This document shows, piece by piece, positions 24,447-24,928 of a stretch of 24,928 bases of DNA. Source of the stretch: Holophagaceae bacterium UBA692 (lineage in GTDB: Bacteria; Acidobacteriota; Holophagae; Holophagales; Holophagaceae); NCBI GenBank assembly GCA_002297665.1, contig DBMS01000210.1, positions 3,349 through 28,276 on the forward strand, read 5' to 3'. The position numbers and the translations under genes were made by a program. How positions within the stretch are numbered: the stretch's first letter is position 1; each line of letters opens with the position of its first letter. The notes under the pieces were generated by a model. It was not told the origin of the DNA and did not search any database. It saw only the letters and a list, made by a program, of their open reading frames with translations.

Positions 24447-24474
24447 TGTGTATTGTCTTGGCGAGGCATACACA
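24447..24474. promoter_or_regulatory. Inverted repeat at the vapB start, candidate autoregulatory operator
   Basis: TGTGTAT (24447-24453) and ATACACA (24468-24474) are perfect 7-base arms around a 14-base spacer, ending 2 bases before the vapB ATG and covering its GAGG ribosome binding site. VapB/VapBC complexes usually repress their own operon through such paired sites. Confidence 0.55.
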
Positions 24475-24476
24475 TC

Positions 24477-24671
24477 ATGCGAACCAACATTGTGATTGAT
24501 GATGAACTTATGCGTGATGCACTCAGGGTTACGGGTTTGAAGACCAAGCGGGAGGCCGTGGAATTGGGCCTCAGGACGCTGCTCCAGTTACGGAGGCAGG
24601 AGGAGGTCCGAAAATTTCGGGGGAAGCTCCCCTGGGAAGGTGATCTTGACGCCATGAGGAGTGATGGATGA
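24477..24671 (+). CDS. VapB-type antitoxin
   Basis: This 64-aa protein begins RTNIVIDDELMRDALRVTG, a ribbon-helix-helix-like DNA-binding start. It continues KTKREAVELGLRTLLQL and ends in a basic, then acidic tail (FRGKLPWEGDLDAMR) that would wrap the toxin. This is the standard layout of this VapB subfamily, including the conserved GKLPWEGDLD block. The ATG at 24477 has GAGG 10 nt upstream, and an inverted repeat covers the start region. The stop overlaps the vapC start as ATGA, a normal arrangement that keeps the two proteins in step. The region upstream is AT-rich compared with the rest of the window, in keeping with a mobile or recently acquired module. Confidence 0.9.
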   Translation: MRTNIVIDDELMRDALRVTGLKTKREAVELGLRTLLQLRRQEEVRKFRGKLPWEGDLDAMRSDG

Positions 24672-24928
24672 TATTTGTCGATTCCAGCGTCTGGATCGAC
24701 TTCTTCCGGGGAACGGGAACGCCCCAGGCCGATCTGCTGGACGACCTTCTGGGGAAGGAGCCGCTCGTGGTGGGGGATCTGGTCCTTGCCGAGGTGCTCC
24801 AGGGGTTCCAGACCGACCGGGATTTCAATCGCGCGAGGACGTTGTTGGCGTCATTCGAGACGGTCCGCGTGGTGGATCCGGAGGTTGCGGTCCAGGCGGC
24901 GCGAAATTTCAGATTCTTGCGTTCGAAT
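24668..24928 (+). CDS. VapC-type PIN-domain toxin, 3' truncated by window end
   Basis: The first 87 codons are present. The PIN domain starts MIFVDSSVWIDFFRG with the first acidic residue Asp5, and GDLVLAEVLQGFQ gives the conserved Glu. The remaining Asp residues near the C-terminus lie outside the window. VapC toxins are metal-dependent ribonucleases that cut tRNA or rRNA and are held inactive by VapB. The ATG overlaps the antitoxin stop codon. The frame is open to the last base, so intactness cannot be judged. Confidence 0.88.
   Translation, partial: MIFVDSSVWIDFFRGTGTPQADLLDDLLGKEPLVVGDLVLAEVLQGFQTDRDFNRARTLLASFETVRVVDPEVAVQAARNFRFLRSN

Noticed and set aside
1..24928. CRISPR array, tRNA, rRNA or insertion sequence
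   Set aside because: No regularly spaced repeats, cloverleaf, rRNA-like stretch or transposase motif was seen.

Overview
The window is very GC-rich DNA (third codon positions mostly G or C) from a Gram-negative bacterium. The gene content suggests the phylum Acidobacteriota, probably the Holophaga/Geothrix side. Pointers are an Oar-type TonB-dependent receptor with an N-terminal carboxypeptidase-regulatory-like domain, a FadL-type porin, a secreted thermolysin-like protease and a methylmalonyl-CoA/pyruvate transcarboxylase-type operon. The taxonomic call is inference; there is no rRNA or other marker gene here. No tRNA, rRNA, CRISPR array, insertion sequence or prophage was seen, and no stretch longer than about 300 bases lacks a gene.

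Layout. At 1-1608 lies the 3' part of a hybrid sensor histidine kinase. At 1782-3179 is an exported TlpA/ResA-type thioredoxin with a long helical tail. From 12827 down to 3246 four genes run on the minus strand: a FadL-family outer-membrane protein, a TonB-dependent receptor, a large membrane-anchored Ser/Thr protein kinase, and a MocR-type (GntR plus aminotransferase fold) regulator that directly follows the kinase. A TetR regulator at 12991 is divergent from fadL and shares an intergenic region containing a small dyad. A DUF1573-like secreted protein (minus) converges on and overlaps the tetR end. It is also divergent from a secreted M4 metallopeptidase (14908-17145).

At 17135-19227 three minus-strand genes follow one another: an 85-residue protein that is only a histidine-kinase dimerisation domain, a PIG-L/LmbE deacetylase, and an AraC-HTH/O6-alkylguanine-DNA methyltransferase whose ribosome binding site lies in a potential hairpin. 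Divergent from them is a DnaQ-fold exonuclease with a DUF3820-like tail.

At 20363-24228 is a tight four-gene operon: carboxyltransferase beta/12S subunit, small cupin, 5S/OadA-type carboxyltransferase, and biotin carrier. It is preceded by a 17-bp dyad and closed by a strong intrinsic terminator. It has the three parts of a transcarboxylase and no biotin carboxylase or membrane decarboxylase, so it probably moves CO2 between methylmalonyl-CoA and pyruvate/oxaloacetate. The window ends in a vapBC toxin-antitoxin pair, with vapC cut by the edge.

The oddest observations are four. The MocR regulator has Arg where the PLP-binding Lys belongs. The Ser/Thr kinase has HLD in place of HRD. A histidine-kinase dimerisation domain stands alone without an ATPase domain. 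Several perfect inverted repeats sit upstream of the transporter, fadL, transcarboxylase and vapB genes.
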